Shown: piece by piece, positions 26,836-35,816 of the stretch | Layout: every line of letters begins with the position of its first letter | Position numbering within the stretch: position 1 is the stretch's first letter | Assembly: GCA_049487715.1 (NCBI GenBank) | Contig: CP150546.1 | Coordinates: forward strand, 248,001 to 312,000 | Reading direction: 5' to 3' | From: Pycnococcus provasolii | Taxonomy: Eukaryota > Chlorophyta > Pseudoscourfieldiophyceae > Pseudoscourfieldiales | Length of the DNA: 64,000 nucleotides | The notes under the pieces: generated by a model | Told to the model about the DNA's origin: nothing | The model's input: only the letters and a program-made list of their open reading frames with translations | The model's database searches: none | Made by a program: the position numbers and the translations under genes

Positions 26836-28068
26836 ATGAAGGAAACTTCCCCTGGAGTTGGAACCCCTAAAGTTCTGCCTCGCCTTTTTTCCTCGGCCTG
26901 CTCAGCCTGCTTTCGCCCCTCCGTCCAGGTCAGCGTATTTACGTCCCGTCATTCCCTTTTCATGGCGCTTCTGCTTCGCATACCACTACCCCTTCCTTCC
27001 AAGGACGAGGAGGAGCGCTCCCTCTCCCTCTCCCTCAATGCGGCGTCGGCATTCGGTTTCGCTGCAGGAACAGCGAAAGCACTCGCATTCCTGCTCGCGG
27101 GAGGAGGAATAGGAGAAGCTGAAGCTCAATCTCAGGCTGCTGGTGACGCCTGCTCTTCTTCCACCCCAATTGTCAGGCTCGCTCCACATGCCATCTTAGC
27201 ATCTGAGCCGCGTGGTGCGTCGAAGCGACGACTCCTTTACGTGGTTTATGTCGCTGCTCCCGACGACGACGATGATGGTGAATCGGATCCTCTCGTCGTG
27301 CAACAGATGATGCGAGATTCGGCGGAAAAGTTGGGACTTGATACAAGTCTCAAAGTGCGTCGTGATGACGCTAAGGACGCGGAGGCAGCGATGATCGTCA
27401 ACTCCGTCGATGAAGCTCTGAAGAAAAGTGGTGGCAAACCAGCTCTCATGATGTACAAATCATTAGACAAGGACGAAGTTCTCGATGAGCTTTGCCCGCA
27501 GAAGAGCTTGTATGAGGCTGCGGTAGAAGCGCTCAGCGTATTCATGGACGACGACGATGAGCCTCCCGCTGCTGCTGGCGCTGGCGGCAAGTCTGTCTGG
27601 GAACAGATTTCTGAGGCGATGGAGGCACGCGTGGAGAATCTTCTCGTGAATCATCAGCAAGATGCGAAGGACTTCGTCACTCCGACCAAGAAGAAACGCA
27701 AGAACGATCGAGCTCTTGGGATTGACGCCGCGACGGTTGCTGCTCAATACCAAGCAACGCCGAAGAAGAAGCTCAAGAATTCTCAGCGTGAGCTCAACTT
27801 CGATCTGAGTGTCGGAAAGAGCGCTGGTAGCACATTTCCTTGCAGGATGGAGAACACCGGCACGACACCAGGTGGGAAACGCCACAATAAGTTCTACCAG
27901 GTCGACGTGCGCGGCTCTGAGGTCATCGCGACTTGGGGACCAATCGATGGCAGTGCGGCTCAGGTGCGCCAACAAGGCACATCCTATGGGAGCCACGACG
28001 AGGCGGTGAAAAAGGCGGAGGACGTCATCGCGAAGAAGCTCAAGAACCACTACAAGAAAGTGAATTGA
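26836..28068 (+). CDS. WGR-domain protein
   Basis: A 410-residue protein (or 368 if the ATG at 26962 is used). The C-terminal 75 residues form a WGR domain: NKFYQVDVRGSEVIATWGPI, then GTSYGSHDEAVKKAEDVIAKK. WGR domains bind nucleic-acid ends and are best known from PARP enzymes, but no ADP-ribosyltransferase catalytic domain is present. Upstream is a conserved-looking alpha/beta segment (RRLLYVVYVAAPDDDDDGES, then LVVQQMMRDSAEKLGLDTSL) and a basic stretch (KKKRKNDR, PKKKLKNSQ) that could be a nuclear signal. Its role is unknown; a DNA-repair or chromatin adaptor is inference. The first 42 residues may be untranslated. Confidence 0.75.
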   Translation: MKETSPGVGTPKVLPRLFSSACSACFRPSVQVSVFTSRHSLFMALLLRIPLPLPSKDEEERSLSLSLNAASAFGFAAGTAKALAFLLAGGGIGEAEAQSQAAGDACSSSTPIVRLAPHAILASEPRGASKRRLLYVVYVAAPDDDDDGESDPLVVQQMMRDSAEKLGLDTSLKVRRDDAKDAEAAMIVNSVDEALKKSGGKPALMMYKSLDKDEVLDELCPQKSLYEAAVEALSVFMDDDDEPPAAAGAGGKSVWEQISEAMEARVENLLVNHQQDAKDFVTPTKKKRKNDRALGIDAATVAAQYQATPKKKLKNSQRELNFDLSVGKSAGSTFPCRMENTGTTPGGKRHNKFYQVDVRGSEVIATWGPIDGSAAQVRQQGTSYGSHDEAVKKAEDVIAKKLKNHYKKVN

Positions 28069-28333
28069 AGCGAACCGGATTGCAGCAGTGAATCAGCAGT
28101 TTGGGAAAAACTCCGAGTAAACGGGGAAGGATTTCTTTTCTCAACTTCAAGTCTCGTCGTTCTCGTCGTTCTCGCCGTTCTCGTGGAATAGAGGGAGGGA
28201 TGGACTTCTTCTTGACCATGTCGTACAACGACGCGGAACATCGGCCAGTCCGCCCACGGCCCATCGGCACATCGGGAGTTTTCGCCTGAAGTGGACCAAA
28301 AATGCCGAATTTCGCCTGAAGTGGACCGTTAGC

Positions 28334-28397
28334 TAACCCTAGCCCTAACCCTAACCCTAATCCCTAACCCTACACCCTAATCCCTAACTCTACACCC
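28334..28397. repeat. Degenerate telomere-like CCCTAA tract
   Basis: About ten units of CCCTAA/CCCTAC/CCCTAG, some with an extra T (AATCCC). The longest such tract in the region, about 690 bases upstream of the sialyltransferase ATG. Confidence 0.8.
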
Positions 28398-28900
28398 ACG
28401 ACTTCTTTGACCAACATGCCGATACCATGGCGTCGTCGCCGGCGGTACCGGCACCCGTAGTAGCGCAGTCTGTGTCGTATGGCTGGCTCACTGGCTACGC
28501 GGCTGGCTTATGCCTTGTTGGTAAGACTCATGTAAGCTCCATGTAACAACATCTTCGAACATGAAACCTACATGGAGGGGGGTCGACCTTAAGGGAGAGT
28601 GGGTTGACCTTAAGGTTATAGGACAAGAGGTTGTTCATGATGTTCAAGATCAACTTACATGAGGTCAACCAGTCCCCCACCTGTCACCTGTGAGCCTGCC
28701 CACCAGCCATACACCTCAGCTTCCCCACTACGCGCGCCACCACCGCCGGCGACGACGCCATGCGCCGGGATGTTGTCCCCAACCAACCTGACCGGGGATT
28801 GGTCGACAGAATTGGTCGGGGACTTTTTCTTTGCCGCACCCCCCCTTTTTGTTAGCTCCCAGTCGGCCACTGCCTGTCCTGTCCGTTCAGGGGATGGTTG

Positions 28901-28931
28901 GGCTAGGGTTAGGGTTAGGGTTGGGTTGGGT
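28901..28931. repeat. Telomere-like TTAGGG tract
   Basis: GGGCTAGGGTTAGGGTTAGGG followed by TTGGG units. It lies about 150 bases upstream of the sialyltransferase ATG, in the opposite orientation to the tract at 28334. Confidence 0.8.
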
Positions 28932-29079
28932 GGTTCTACGGTCCACTTCGGCGATTCGGCTTTTTGGTCCCTTCGGCGAACTCGGCCTCGGCGGGCTCGG
29001 CTCGTTTCGTTCCGTTGCTGCGGATAAAGCGCACATCGCACATTCGCACCAAGCGCCGGCCGTTCCGATCGCGTCTTTG

Positions 29080-30738
29080 ATGGCCTCCAGGCACCGCGCC
29101 GCGCCGTTGTTGCAGGGCACCGCGCCAGCGGTCGCAGCGTCGGCCGTGCCTTCTGCCACCGCCCGTCGGGTTCCGACGCGCTCCACCGCCAGCAGCGGTG
29201 GGAACGGTTGCTACCCGCGCATAGTCGAAGTGCTGGCGCTCCTTTTGCTGTCTACCGCAACGGTGTGGATCATGATGCGAGCCATGCACATCAGGCACGC
29301 AAGCTCGATGGCGAGAGCACACGAACGAGCGCACGTGACTCCTGAGGGTGGTGACGCGAACTTGGCAAGGGCAGCGCACAAGACGACGACGCGTAACCCG
29401 GTCGCACAGCGTGTCGCCGATGCGTTTGTGAAAGAACGCGCGGCGGCTCCCGTGCCCAAGAGTGGGGGCGGCGTTGGCGGCCGGAAACGAAGGAAAGGTG
29501 ACACCGACGACGAGGTTGACGAGAACGACGGGGACGCGGACTTTGAAGGAGGAGAAGGAAGGAACGACGCCGCCGCTGGTGCCAGTCCCATGGATGACGA
29601 GGCGGAGCGCGAGCGCGACGAAAAGGCGACCAAGGCACGCGCCGCCATGGCGGCGGCTATTGCGAGAGGTGAGCACATGCCGGACGTGAGAAGCGAGGAG
29701 ATTAGGCCAAGCGGCCGGGGCGCACTGCGCATCAAGGACCTCTTCGTGCACCAGGGCAACTTCCAGAAGCTGCTCGGGCACTACGCGGACGAGAACGGTA
29801 CTCTCACCATCAATAATCTGCGCAGCTTGCCGAGCAGCGATATGCGCATTCTGGACTCGTACAACTTCAGCAGCTGTGCGGTGGTTGGAAACTCGGGACA
29901 TCTGCTGAATGCCACATACGGTGCTGCCATAGATAGCCACGACGTGGTACTTCGTCTGAACCAGGCACCGCCGGGCGACCGTGTGAACAAGCTCATCAAG
30001 AACGTCGGCAGCCGCACCACCTTCCGCCTCATCAACACGCGCTGGGCCAACAAGTACGGCGACCTCAGGTACGTTGACGGCGGCGGTCTGCCGCTCGAGG
30101 ACGATGTCACGCTCATCGTCACGAGGGCGAGGCCGAAGGCGTACGACCAGATGGCGCAGTATCTGAAGACGGCTCGCAGCGACGTCACGGCGCTGTACCT
30201 CAGCAGCCGCGTCGTGGGAAAGGCGAGGCAGCTGCTTCTCGAGTACCGGCAGCGACTTGAGGAGCGCGGCTTTGGGCCCTTCTACGGTGGCTCCACGCCA
30301 AGCAGCGGCTTCGTCGGCGTTTACCTTCTCCTGCAGATGTGTGGCACGGTGACAGTGTACGGGTTCGGCCTCGACGACGAGAACAGCGGCGAGAGGCACA
30401 CCTACCACTACTTCTACCTCTTCAGCCCGCAGCACAGCCGGAAGAAGAACTCCATGAACCGCACGCACTCATTCGACGCAGAGAGGGCACTCCTGCGCGC
30501 GCTCGTTGAGGCTGGGCTCGTCACCTTCTGCTCGCCGAAAGTAGGAGGCACCGCGGCAGAAAACAAGTTATGCGGCTTGCGACCAAAGGCGCTCCGCGCG
30601 AGGCCTAGCGCGTCGAAGGACGACCTCTTCTTGGAAGGCTTCGACATCAAGCCAGTGGTGAAGAAGGATGCCGCCGGCAGAAGGCGCCGAGGCGACGACT
30701 TCGTCCGTCCATTCGCCCGTCGTCGTCGACAGCAGTGA
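29080..30738 (+). CDS. Sialyltransferase-like (GT29) Golgi enzyme
   Basis: A 552-residue type II membrane protein: helix at about 48-69 (RIVEVLALLLLSTATVWIMM), a long acidic stem, then a GT29 domain. The L-sialylmotif is clear at about 264-310 (CAVVGNSGHLL, IDSHDVVLRLNQAP, VGSRTTFRLIN). The S-motif follows at about 406 (TPSSGFVGVYLLLQMCG, then VYGFG), and the VS-type HTYHYF is near 440. These motifs bind CMP-sugar in animal enzymes. Green algae carry GT29 homologues but their donor may be CMP-Kdo or another acid sugar. The basic C-terminal tail (RRRRGDDFVRPFARRRRQQ) is unusual. The ATG at 29080 is chosen because the frame upstream has only a non-ATG start. It converges on another glycosyltransferase gene 100 bases away. 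Confidence 0.9.
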   Translation: MASRHRAAPLLQGTAPAVAASAVPSATARRVPTRSTASSGGNGCYPRIVEVLALLLLSTATVWIMMRAMHIRHASSMARAHERAHVTPEGGDANLARAAHKTTTRNPVAQRVADAFVKERAAAPVPKSGGGVGGRKRRKGDTDDEVDENDGDADFEGGEGRNDAAAGASPMDDEAERERDEKATKARAAMAAAIARGEHMPDVRSEEIRPSGRGALRIKDLFVHQGNFQKLLGHYADENGTLTINNLRSLPSSDMRILDSYNFSSCAVVGNSGHLLNATYGAAIDSHDVVLRLNQAPPGDRVNKLIKNVGSRTTFRLINTRWANKYGDLRYVDGGGLPLEDDVTLIVTRARPKAYDQMAQYLKTARSDVTALYLSSRVVGKARQLLLEYRQRLEERGFGPFYGGSTPSSGFVGVYLLLQMCGTVTVYGFGLDDENSGERHTYHYFYLFSPQHSRKKNSMNRTHSFDAERALLRALVEAGLVTFCSPKVGGTAAENKLCGLRPKALRARPSASKDDLFLEGFDIKPVVKKDAAGRRRRGDDFVRPFARRRRQQ

Positions 30739-30838
30739 ACGGTGTACTTAAAATTGTATGTTGTATGTAAATTTTCTCATGTTCGAACACACTATTGTGG
30801 CAGAGAAGAAGAGTACATGGTACTTTACACTCGTGATT

Positions 30839-32245
30839 TTACATGCAGTAGGTCACCGGCAAGATGCCAAACATTCTACGAGGCGCCTCTCGACGCAGAC
30901 ACGAGTTGAAGACGACGTGCTCGCACTCCAAGTTCCGGTCCTTGCTGATGCTTCCATACGCGCACGCGCTTTCCAGGAGCGCGGAGACTCTGTACACCGC
31001 GGCCATCATGAACGCTGATTCCACATCCACGACTGCCCGCGCTTCCCGCGCTTGCCTCATGATGTCGTTCACCTTCCACTTAGCCGGGTTGCACCGGCTC
31101 CGCGGACCCCAGCGGTTCTCAGGGTACCATGGTGCGCGTAGTGCGTACAGATCCCAGTAATCTTGGCTATTGGGCGTGAAGGAAAGCATGTCGTACTCCG
31201 TGTCGACAATCGCCGTCAGCACCGAAGCGTTGTACCTGCACGAGCCGTCGAGATCCGTCATGATCATGAAATCGTACGCCTTGCTCTTCGCATGTCGCAA
31301 GAGCTGATTGCGTGCACGAGCAATCTTCTCGACGTGGCCACCCGTCTGCGCCTCGTCGTACTCGAAGTGGCACCTGCTTGTGCAGTTGATGGCCTTCATA
31401 GCCTTCAAGAACTGATCTTCTGCGCCGACGATGGCAACATCGGCAACACCACCAATGCTATACGCCAATTCCACCAGGCGCTTAAGCGTCTGAATCGACT
31501 GCGCGTCGCTGATTGGATCCTTGTACCTGCGCGGTCCCGCGACTCCTCCGATGACGAAAGAGGAGGTAGCATGGCTGCGACTTTGCGTTTTCAACGCACG
31601 AAACTTCGCCAGATTTGCAAGAGAGTCGCCGCAATTGCCGCCGCCGCCCGCCTTCTGAACATGATGAGGAGCCATCCCGCGCAGCTGCTGAACGCGCGAA
31701 GTTTTCTGCTGTATGACGCCTCGCAAACGAGCGCGCATTTCGGCAACTTTATCACGGACGCTGTTCACGTTGGTCGAGGCCGTGCGCTTCCGGCTCTCCT
31801 GAGGCACGATAGCCTTCTGCGGCCATTCTGACTTGTACATCACCTGTCCAAGGTCATCTTTCGGCAGGTCAAGCTCTACCGCCGCTTTCGTCGTCGTCGA
31901 CGTTGTTGTCACGTTTTCATCCACCACAGCAGCCTTCGTCGTGCTTGAGGGTGTTGTTGTCAGTTTCCCCTGTCTTCGTGTCGCGACGTTGCCTTTTTCG
32001 TCGGCGTGTTGAACTTCTCCGTCAATGATTACGGCGAGGTGGTCCGTGAGCGTGTCCGCCACCACGAGAATAACCACCACCGCGAATGCCTTGGCGATGA
32101 CGCCGCCCGATTTTGACAGCAACGAAACTGTCGCTGACGACCCCTTTCGCCTTTCTGCTGATGAACTGACTCCTTCGCGGCTTTGCAACGACGCCAACGA
32201 CTCTGAGTGTATCGTCGATGGCGACGGACGCACGCGCGCGTACAT
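30839..32245 (-). CDS. GT-A-type glycosyltransferase, type II membrane
   Basis: A 468-residue protein with an N-terminal cytoplasmic tail, a membrane helix (about 53-72, AKAFAVVVILVVADTL), a Thr/Ser-rich stem and a lumenal domain. The catalytic domain resembles GT-A enzymes: KIARARNQLLRHAKSKAYDF followed by MIMTDLDGSC, where the DLD is the likely metal/nucleotide-sugar binding motif. Then come LSFTPNSQDYWDLYALR and a Cys-rich end (SACAYGSISKDRNLECEHV). The arrangement is reminiscent of fungal GT69-type mannosyltransferases, but this link is weak. The first ATG at 32245 is used since the frame upstream begins with a non-ATG codon. It converges with the GT29 gene. Confidence 0.7.
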   Translation of the reverse strand: MYARVRPSPSTIHSESLASLQSREGVSSSAERRKGSSATVSLLSKSGGVIAKAFAVVVILVVADTLTDHLAVIIDGEVQHADEKGNVATRRQGKLTTTPSSTTKAAVVDENVTTTSTTTKAAVELDLPKDDLGQVMYKSEWPQKAIVPQESRKRTASTNVNSVRDKVAEMRARLRGVIQQKTSRVQQLRGMAPHHVQKAGGGGNCGDSLANLAKFRALKTQSRSHATSSFVIGGVAGPRRYKDPISDAQSIQTLKRLVELAYSIGGVADVAIVGAEDQFLKAMKAINCTSRCHFEYDEAQTGGHVEKIARARNQLLRHAKSKAYDFMIMTDLDGSCRYNASVLTAIVDTEYDMLSFTPNSQDYWDLYALRAPWYPENRWGPRSRCNPAKWKVNDIMRQAREARAVVDVESAFMMAAVYRVSALLESACAYGSISKDRNLECEHVVFNSCLRREAPRRMFGILPVTYCM

Positions 32246-33102
32246 CGGGCGGGTGCGACTACCCACTACTTACCACTACAGTATCTCAAAGGTCGCTGAC
32301 ATGCCAACGAGCACACGTGACTGGAAGGATGGTCCGGACGCGCAAGAAGGAGCCGTCGAGCCGAAGGAGGGGATCGAGTACAGGAAGGCAATAGACCCGA
32401 ATGTTGTTGTGGCATCACCTCCTTACCACTAAGAACTAAGGTTAGACTATTGCCATCGTTATCACGGCTCACGACGAGCACGATCCTCACGACGACCATC
32501 AATCCTCACCACTGGTGCCTCTGGTCATGATCATGATCCTGGTGGTTGGGACCTGAACAAATGGACTTTGGACTTGGGAAGCAAGCCTCTTTGGACTGTC
32601 GAAGAGGTTGAACACCCCCTTGGCTCCTTCCTTCCTCCGAAACCGATGCATCCTTTCTATCATTGCAACTGAGGCCATCAGGCAAGGCATCATCGCGCAA
32701 GGCACCGGCAACCGAAGAACCAGCATGAATTTCAGTCACAACTGACACGGACAGGCAACAGGCAATGTTCAGGCGTGCTTGTGCAGTTGTGCAGTTGTGC
32801 AGTTGTGCAGTTGTGCAGTTGTGATTTGAAATCCTTCTCCCTCCCGCCAGTTGCCAGTCCTTCTTGCATCTCCTGTACAACTGGTCTCTCTCCCTCTCCA
32901 CGCACAGGTCTCGCTCCCACCTTGTCTCAGCTGCTAGCACAACAACAAACTCAACTCCCACTGTTGGTAGGGTAAACTGTAGTTTTCAAATCCTCTTCTT
33001 CCATTAAAAAAAACTGAAGATTGCCTTAAGGTATTCTTGCTTGGAGGCTGCTCCCCCCCTTTTTTTTTCTTTTCTTCCTGAGGCCTTTAGGAATCACTGC
33101 CA
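32246..33102. other. Intergenic region with 8-bp microsatellite
   Basis: No supported gene in about 850 bases. It contains a TTGTGCAG tandem repeat (listed separately), a GATCATGATC palindromic run near 32526-32540 and T-rich tracts just upstream of the next gene. Confidence 0.5.
32779..32823. repeat. (TTGTGCAG)n microsatellite
   Basis: About 5.6 perfect copies of an 8-bp unit in the spacer before the coiled-coil gene. Confidence 0.9.
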
Positions 33103-34296
33103 ATGACGTCGCTCAGGCCGCTCCGCGAAATGTCAGACGTCGGACTCGCGCTCGCTAAGGCACCGCCGGAGGAGGTGCAAATCGAAAATAATAAGCCGCT
33201 CTTTCTCGTCAAACACCGCGTCGAGAGACACGCAGCCTTTCACGTTCTCCCGCCAAGCCAGTGCCCGCCGAACAAGTACGTCGTCGTGCGCCAGTCGTTC
33301 ACCGACTACGACGCAAGGGAAGCAGCGAAGCACGAGCGCGTTCGCATGTCGCAGCTCAAGGCGGTCAAGGAGGCGCGCAACAAGCTCTTCCACGAGGCGG
33401 TCAAGGTGCGAATGACGCACATCGAGCGAACCAAGAAGGCCAACTACGAGGAGGCCAAGGCGGCGGCGGACGCTCCCGATGCGGCTTGGCAGAGGCAGCA
33501 GCGTCAGCCGCCGACGCCGACGCCGGCGAGCATCACGGACTTGCCCGTCGAGCCCAGCGTGCCCGTCTCGGCGTCCGTGGCGCGCAACCAGCAGAACGCG
33601 CAGCAGGCGAGCCTGGCAGCACGCCGCAGCTTGCTCGCGCACGTCAAGCCTGCCACGGAACAGAAGGACTCGCCGGGCGTGCGCCGCGAAGCGAGCGACA
33701 GCGGTGTGCCAAGCTTCGTCGCCTGGGACGCGACGGATGCCGCGGCGGGACGCGACTTGCAGGGTCGGCGATTCCGCAACGTGATTCGCGCGGAGATGGA
33801 GGATGAGCGGCGCCGCGCGGCGGAGCGGCGCGAGGAGGCGATGCGCCTAAGCCTCGACCGCATTCGGCGCGAGGAGGAGGTGAGCAACGCGCGCGCGCAG
33901 GCGGCGGCGGCCGCCGCGGAGGCTGAGGCGCAGGCTGCCGTTGCTCGCGCGGAGCTCTCGGAGCGCGCGGACGGCGCCCTTCGCCTCGCGCGCCTTGCGT
34001 CGGACCACGGTGCGGCGCGCGCGCTCGGCGACGGAGAGACCACGGAGCTTCAGGTTCGCCAGACGCGTGCGGTGGAGCGCATTCGCTACAACGGTGCGCT
34101 TCACAGTCGCCTGACGGAGAAGTTGGACGAGTTGGGCATCGAGCTTCCTCCTCTGTGCGCGTGCCCTCACGGCACGCATCCTCTCGACAGTTCTTATCCG
34201 TTCAAGTGCGGTCGCAACTGCCCGTTGTTCCGTTCTCCGGATCGCTACGCGGCGTCGTTGAACCAGGTTCTGTACGCGTACGGCGTGCTTGAGTGA
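33103..34296 (+). CDS. Coiled-coil protein with C-terminal Cys motif (ciliary/centriolar candidate)
   Basis: A 397-residue, charged, mostly helical protein. Two coiled-coil segments are evident (about 85-130, with EAAKHERVRMSQLKAVKEAR; about 225-300, Ala/Glu/Arg-rich). The C-terminal 60 residues are more ordered: LPPLCACPHGTHPLDSS, then CGRNCPLFRSPDRYAASL. This pattern, with Leu-Pro-Pro-Leu-Cys and a later Cys-x3-Cys, recalls the C-terminal motif of CCDC15-like and flagellar-associated proteins. That resemblance is from memory and tentative. No enzymatic motif or membrane helix is present. Cilium or basal-body association is inference only. Confidence 0.65.
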   Translation: MTSLRPLREMSDVGLALAKAPPEEVQIENNKPLFLVKHRVERHAAFHVLPPSQCPPNKYVVVRQSFTDYDAREAAKHERVRMSQLKAVKEARNKLFHEAVKVRMTHIERTKKANYEEAKAAADAPDAAWQRQQRQPPTPTPASITDLPVEPSVPVSASVARNQQNAQQASLAARRSLLAHVKPATEQKDSPGVRREASDSGVPSFVAWDATDAAAGRDLQGRRFRNVIRAEMEDERRRAAERREEAMRLSLDRIRREEEVSNARAQAAAAAAEAEAQAAVARAELSERADGALRLARLASDHGAARALGDGETTELQVRQTRAVERIRYNGALHSRLTEKLDELGIELPPLCACPHGTHPLDSSYPFKCGRNCPLFRSPDRYAASLNQVLYAYGVLE

Positions 34297-34772
34297 AGTG
34301 AAGTGAGAAAAAAAACAAAAAGGTAAGTTTTAAGAACTGCCAACGTTGATTTATGATTTTGTCAAAAAAACCTTTCGGGCTGCCCCAATTATCTTCATCA
34401 CAGGTCTCTCCTTCATTACCACTATTCTATGAGGCCCACCTATCATCAGGCAGGCAGGCTCAATGAGAACTACCTTAAGGGTAAAGGGAGGATAGCCGGC
34501 GGATAGCCGGATGGGATGCTCCCTCCCCAATTAAAGTTTATAATGTCAGCATAGAATGGGGATCCGTCGTTGTCGTTGGAGATGCAAGGAGAGGGCCTTT
34601 TTGGGTGCAAGGGGCGGCGTGGTCGGTGGTGCACGGTTGTTGTGTTGGATCCAGGTATCCCATCCCCTGTTTCTGTTTTGTTCTGTTTTCCCCCTTTATC
34701 TCGCTCTCCGCCATCGCCATTCCGCCATTCCGTTCTTGATCGTCTGCTCATCATACCTTAGTCATAGGAAGA
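34297..34772. other. Intergenic region
   Basis: About 475 bases between two plus-strand genes. T- and C-rich stretches precede the next ATG. A GGATAGCCGG direct repeat occurs at about 34489-34511. No gene seen. Confidence 0.5.
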
Positions 34773-35753
34773 ATGAAGCTCGTCATCGCGTCTCGGTCCG
34801 GGCGTCTGGTAGTCGACGGAGGATTACATATAGACGCGGGGGAAACGGTCGACGGCCTGCTCGCGGAAATGCACTCCCTCTCTCTGAAAAAACTCGTTCG
34901 GATTCCGGGCAAACCCATACTCGTGCCGGAACGACAACGATTCACGCTACCCCTCGTTCCTGGGGCGGTCACCGCTGATGGAAAGAAAGCTCGACCAGTC
35001 GCACTCGCGTCTGGCAAGAAACTCTCTGACTACAACCTCAAGGATGGGGACACGCTTCACTTCAAGGATCTCGGACAGCAAGTGGGGTACGTCACCGTCT
35101 TCTTCTGGGAGTACTTCGGACCCATGGCCGTATACCCGCTCGTGTACTACCTGCCCAAGCTTCTCTACCCAGAAAGCATGCTCCAGAACGGGGAGTGCCC
35201 GCGCCATCCCGTGCAGGCGATCGCCACCGCGTACTGGTCATTCCACTTTGCCAAGCGCATCCTTGAAACGTTCTTCGTTCACAAGTTCAGCCACGGAACG
35301 ATGCCCATCTTCAACCTCCTGCGCAACTGCTCGTACTACTGGGCCTTCGCGGCGTTCGTGAGCTACTTCGTCAACCACCCGCTGTACACGCCGCCTCCGT
35401 TTGAGAGGAGCAAGTGGGCACTCGCCGGCGCCATGCTCATGCAGGCTGGAAACCTGTACAGCCACGTGATTCTCGCGAACCTGCGACCGAAGGGAAGCAA
35501 GGAGTACCGCGTGCCACGAGGGTTTCTCTTCAACTATGTGACGTGCGCCAACTACACGTTCGAGATCCTTGGGTGGTTGCTGTTCAACGTTGCCACGCAG
35601 AGTATCCCGGGAATCCTGTTCATGTTCGCAGGAGGATACCAGATGACGCTGTGGGCGATTGCCAAGCACAAGCGACTCAAGCGCACGTTTGATGGCAAGG
35701 AGGGGCGCGAGAAGTACCCACGCCGCTTCATCATCCTACCGCCGCTTATCTGA
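34773..35753 (+). CDS. ECR/TECR: Very-long-chain trans-2-enoyl-CoA reductase
   Basis: A 326-residue ER enzyme performing the last step of very-long-chain fatty acid elongation: NADPH-dependent reduction of trans-2-enoyl-CoA. It has the family's N-terminal ubiquitin-like part (KLSDYNLKDGDTLHFKDLG), then QVGYVTVFFWEYFGP, and the diagnostic FVHKFSHGTMPIFNLLRNCS followed by YYWAFAAFVSYFVNHPLYTPP-type sequence. Several membrane helices follow. The C-terminus KYPRRFIILPPLI matches the usual KYPxxRKAxxPFxx ending. Length matches yeast Tsc13 and Arabidopsis CER10 (about 310). Intronless, no oddities. Confidence 0.95.
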   Translation: MKLVIASRSGRLVVDGGLHIDAGETVDGLLAEMHSLSLKKLVRIPGKPILVPERQRFTLPLVPGAVTADGKKARPVALASGKKLSDYNLKDGDTLHFKDLGQQVGYVTVFFWEYFGPMAVYPLVYYLPKLLYPESMLQNGECPRHPVQAIATAYWSFHFAKRILETFFVHKFSHGTMPIFNLLRNCSYYWAFAAFVSYFVNHPLYTPPPFERSKWALAGAMLMQAGNLYSHVILANLRPKGSKEYRVPRGFLFNYVTCANYTFEILGWLLFNVATQSIPGILFMFAGGYQMTLWAIAKHKRLKRTFDGKEGREKYPRRFIILPPLI

Positions 35754-35816
35754 GTTATAGTCAGTTACACTCACTCTCTTACTACCCTCCTTTTTCTTTT
35801 TCCCCTTGTGTGTGTG

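Larger units (their letters stand above)
28069..29079. other. Intergenic region with telomere-like tracts
   Basis: About 1 kb without a supported gene. It holds a TCGTTC/TCTCGTCGT simple repeat (28148-28185), a direct repeat of TTTCGCCTGAAGTGGACC (28280 and 28311), and two telomere-like tracts listed separately. An open frame overlaps the second tract and runs into the sialyltransferase gene, but it begins at a non-ATG codon and reads the repeat as Gly-Leu. Confidence 0.6.

Noticed and set aside
28334-28931. Possible chromosome end or fusion point
   Set aside because: Telomere-like tracts are short, degenerate, in both orientations and flanked by normal genes, so a true telomere or a head-to-head fusion is not supported.
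28936-30468. Long minus-strand open frame opposite the sialyltransferase gene
   Set aside because: No domain seen; it mirrors the high-GC codon pattern of the real GT29 gene, whose motifs are clear.
32779-32823. Possible CRISPR-like repeat
   Set aside because: Perfect 8-bp tandem units without spacers; it is a microsatellite in nuclear DNA.
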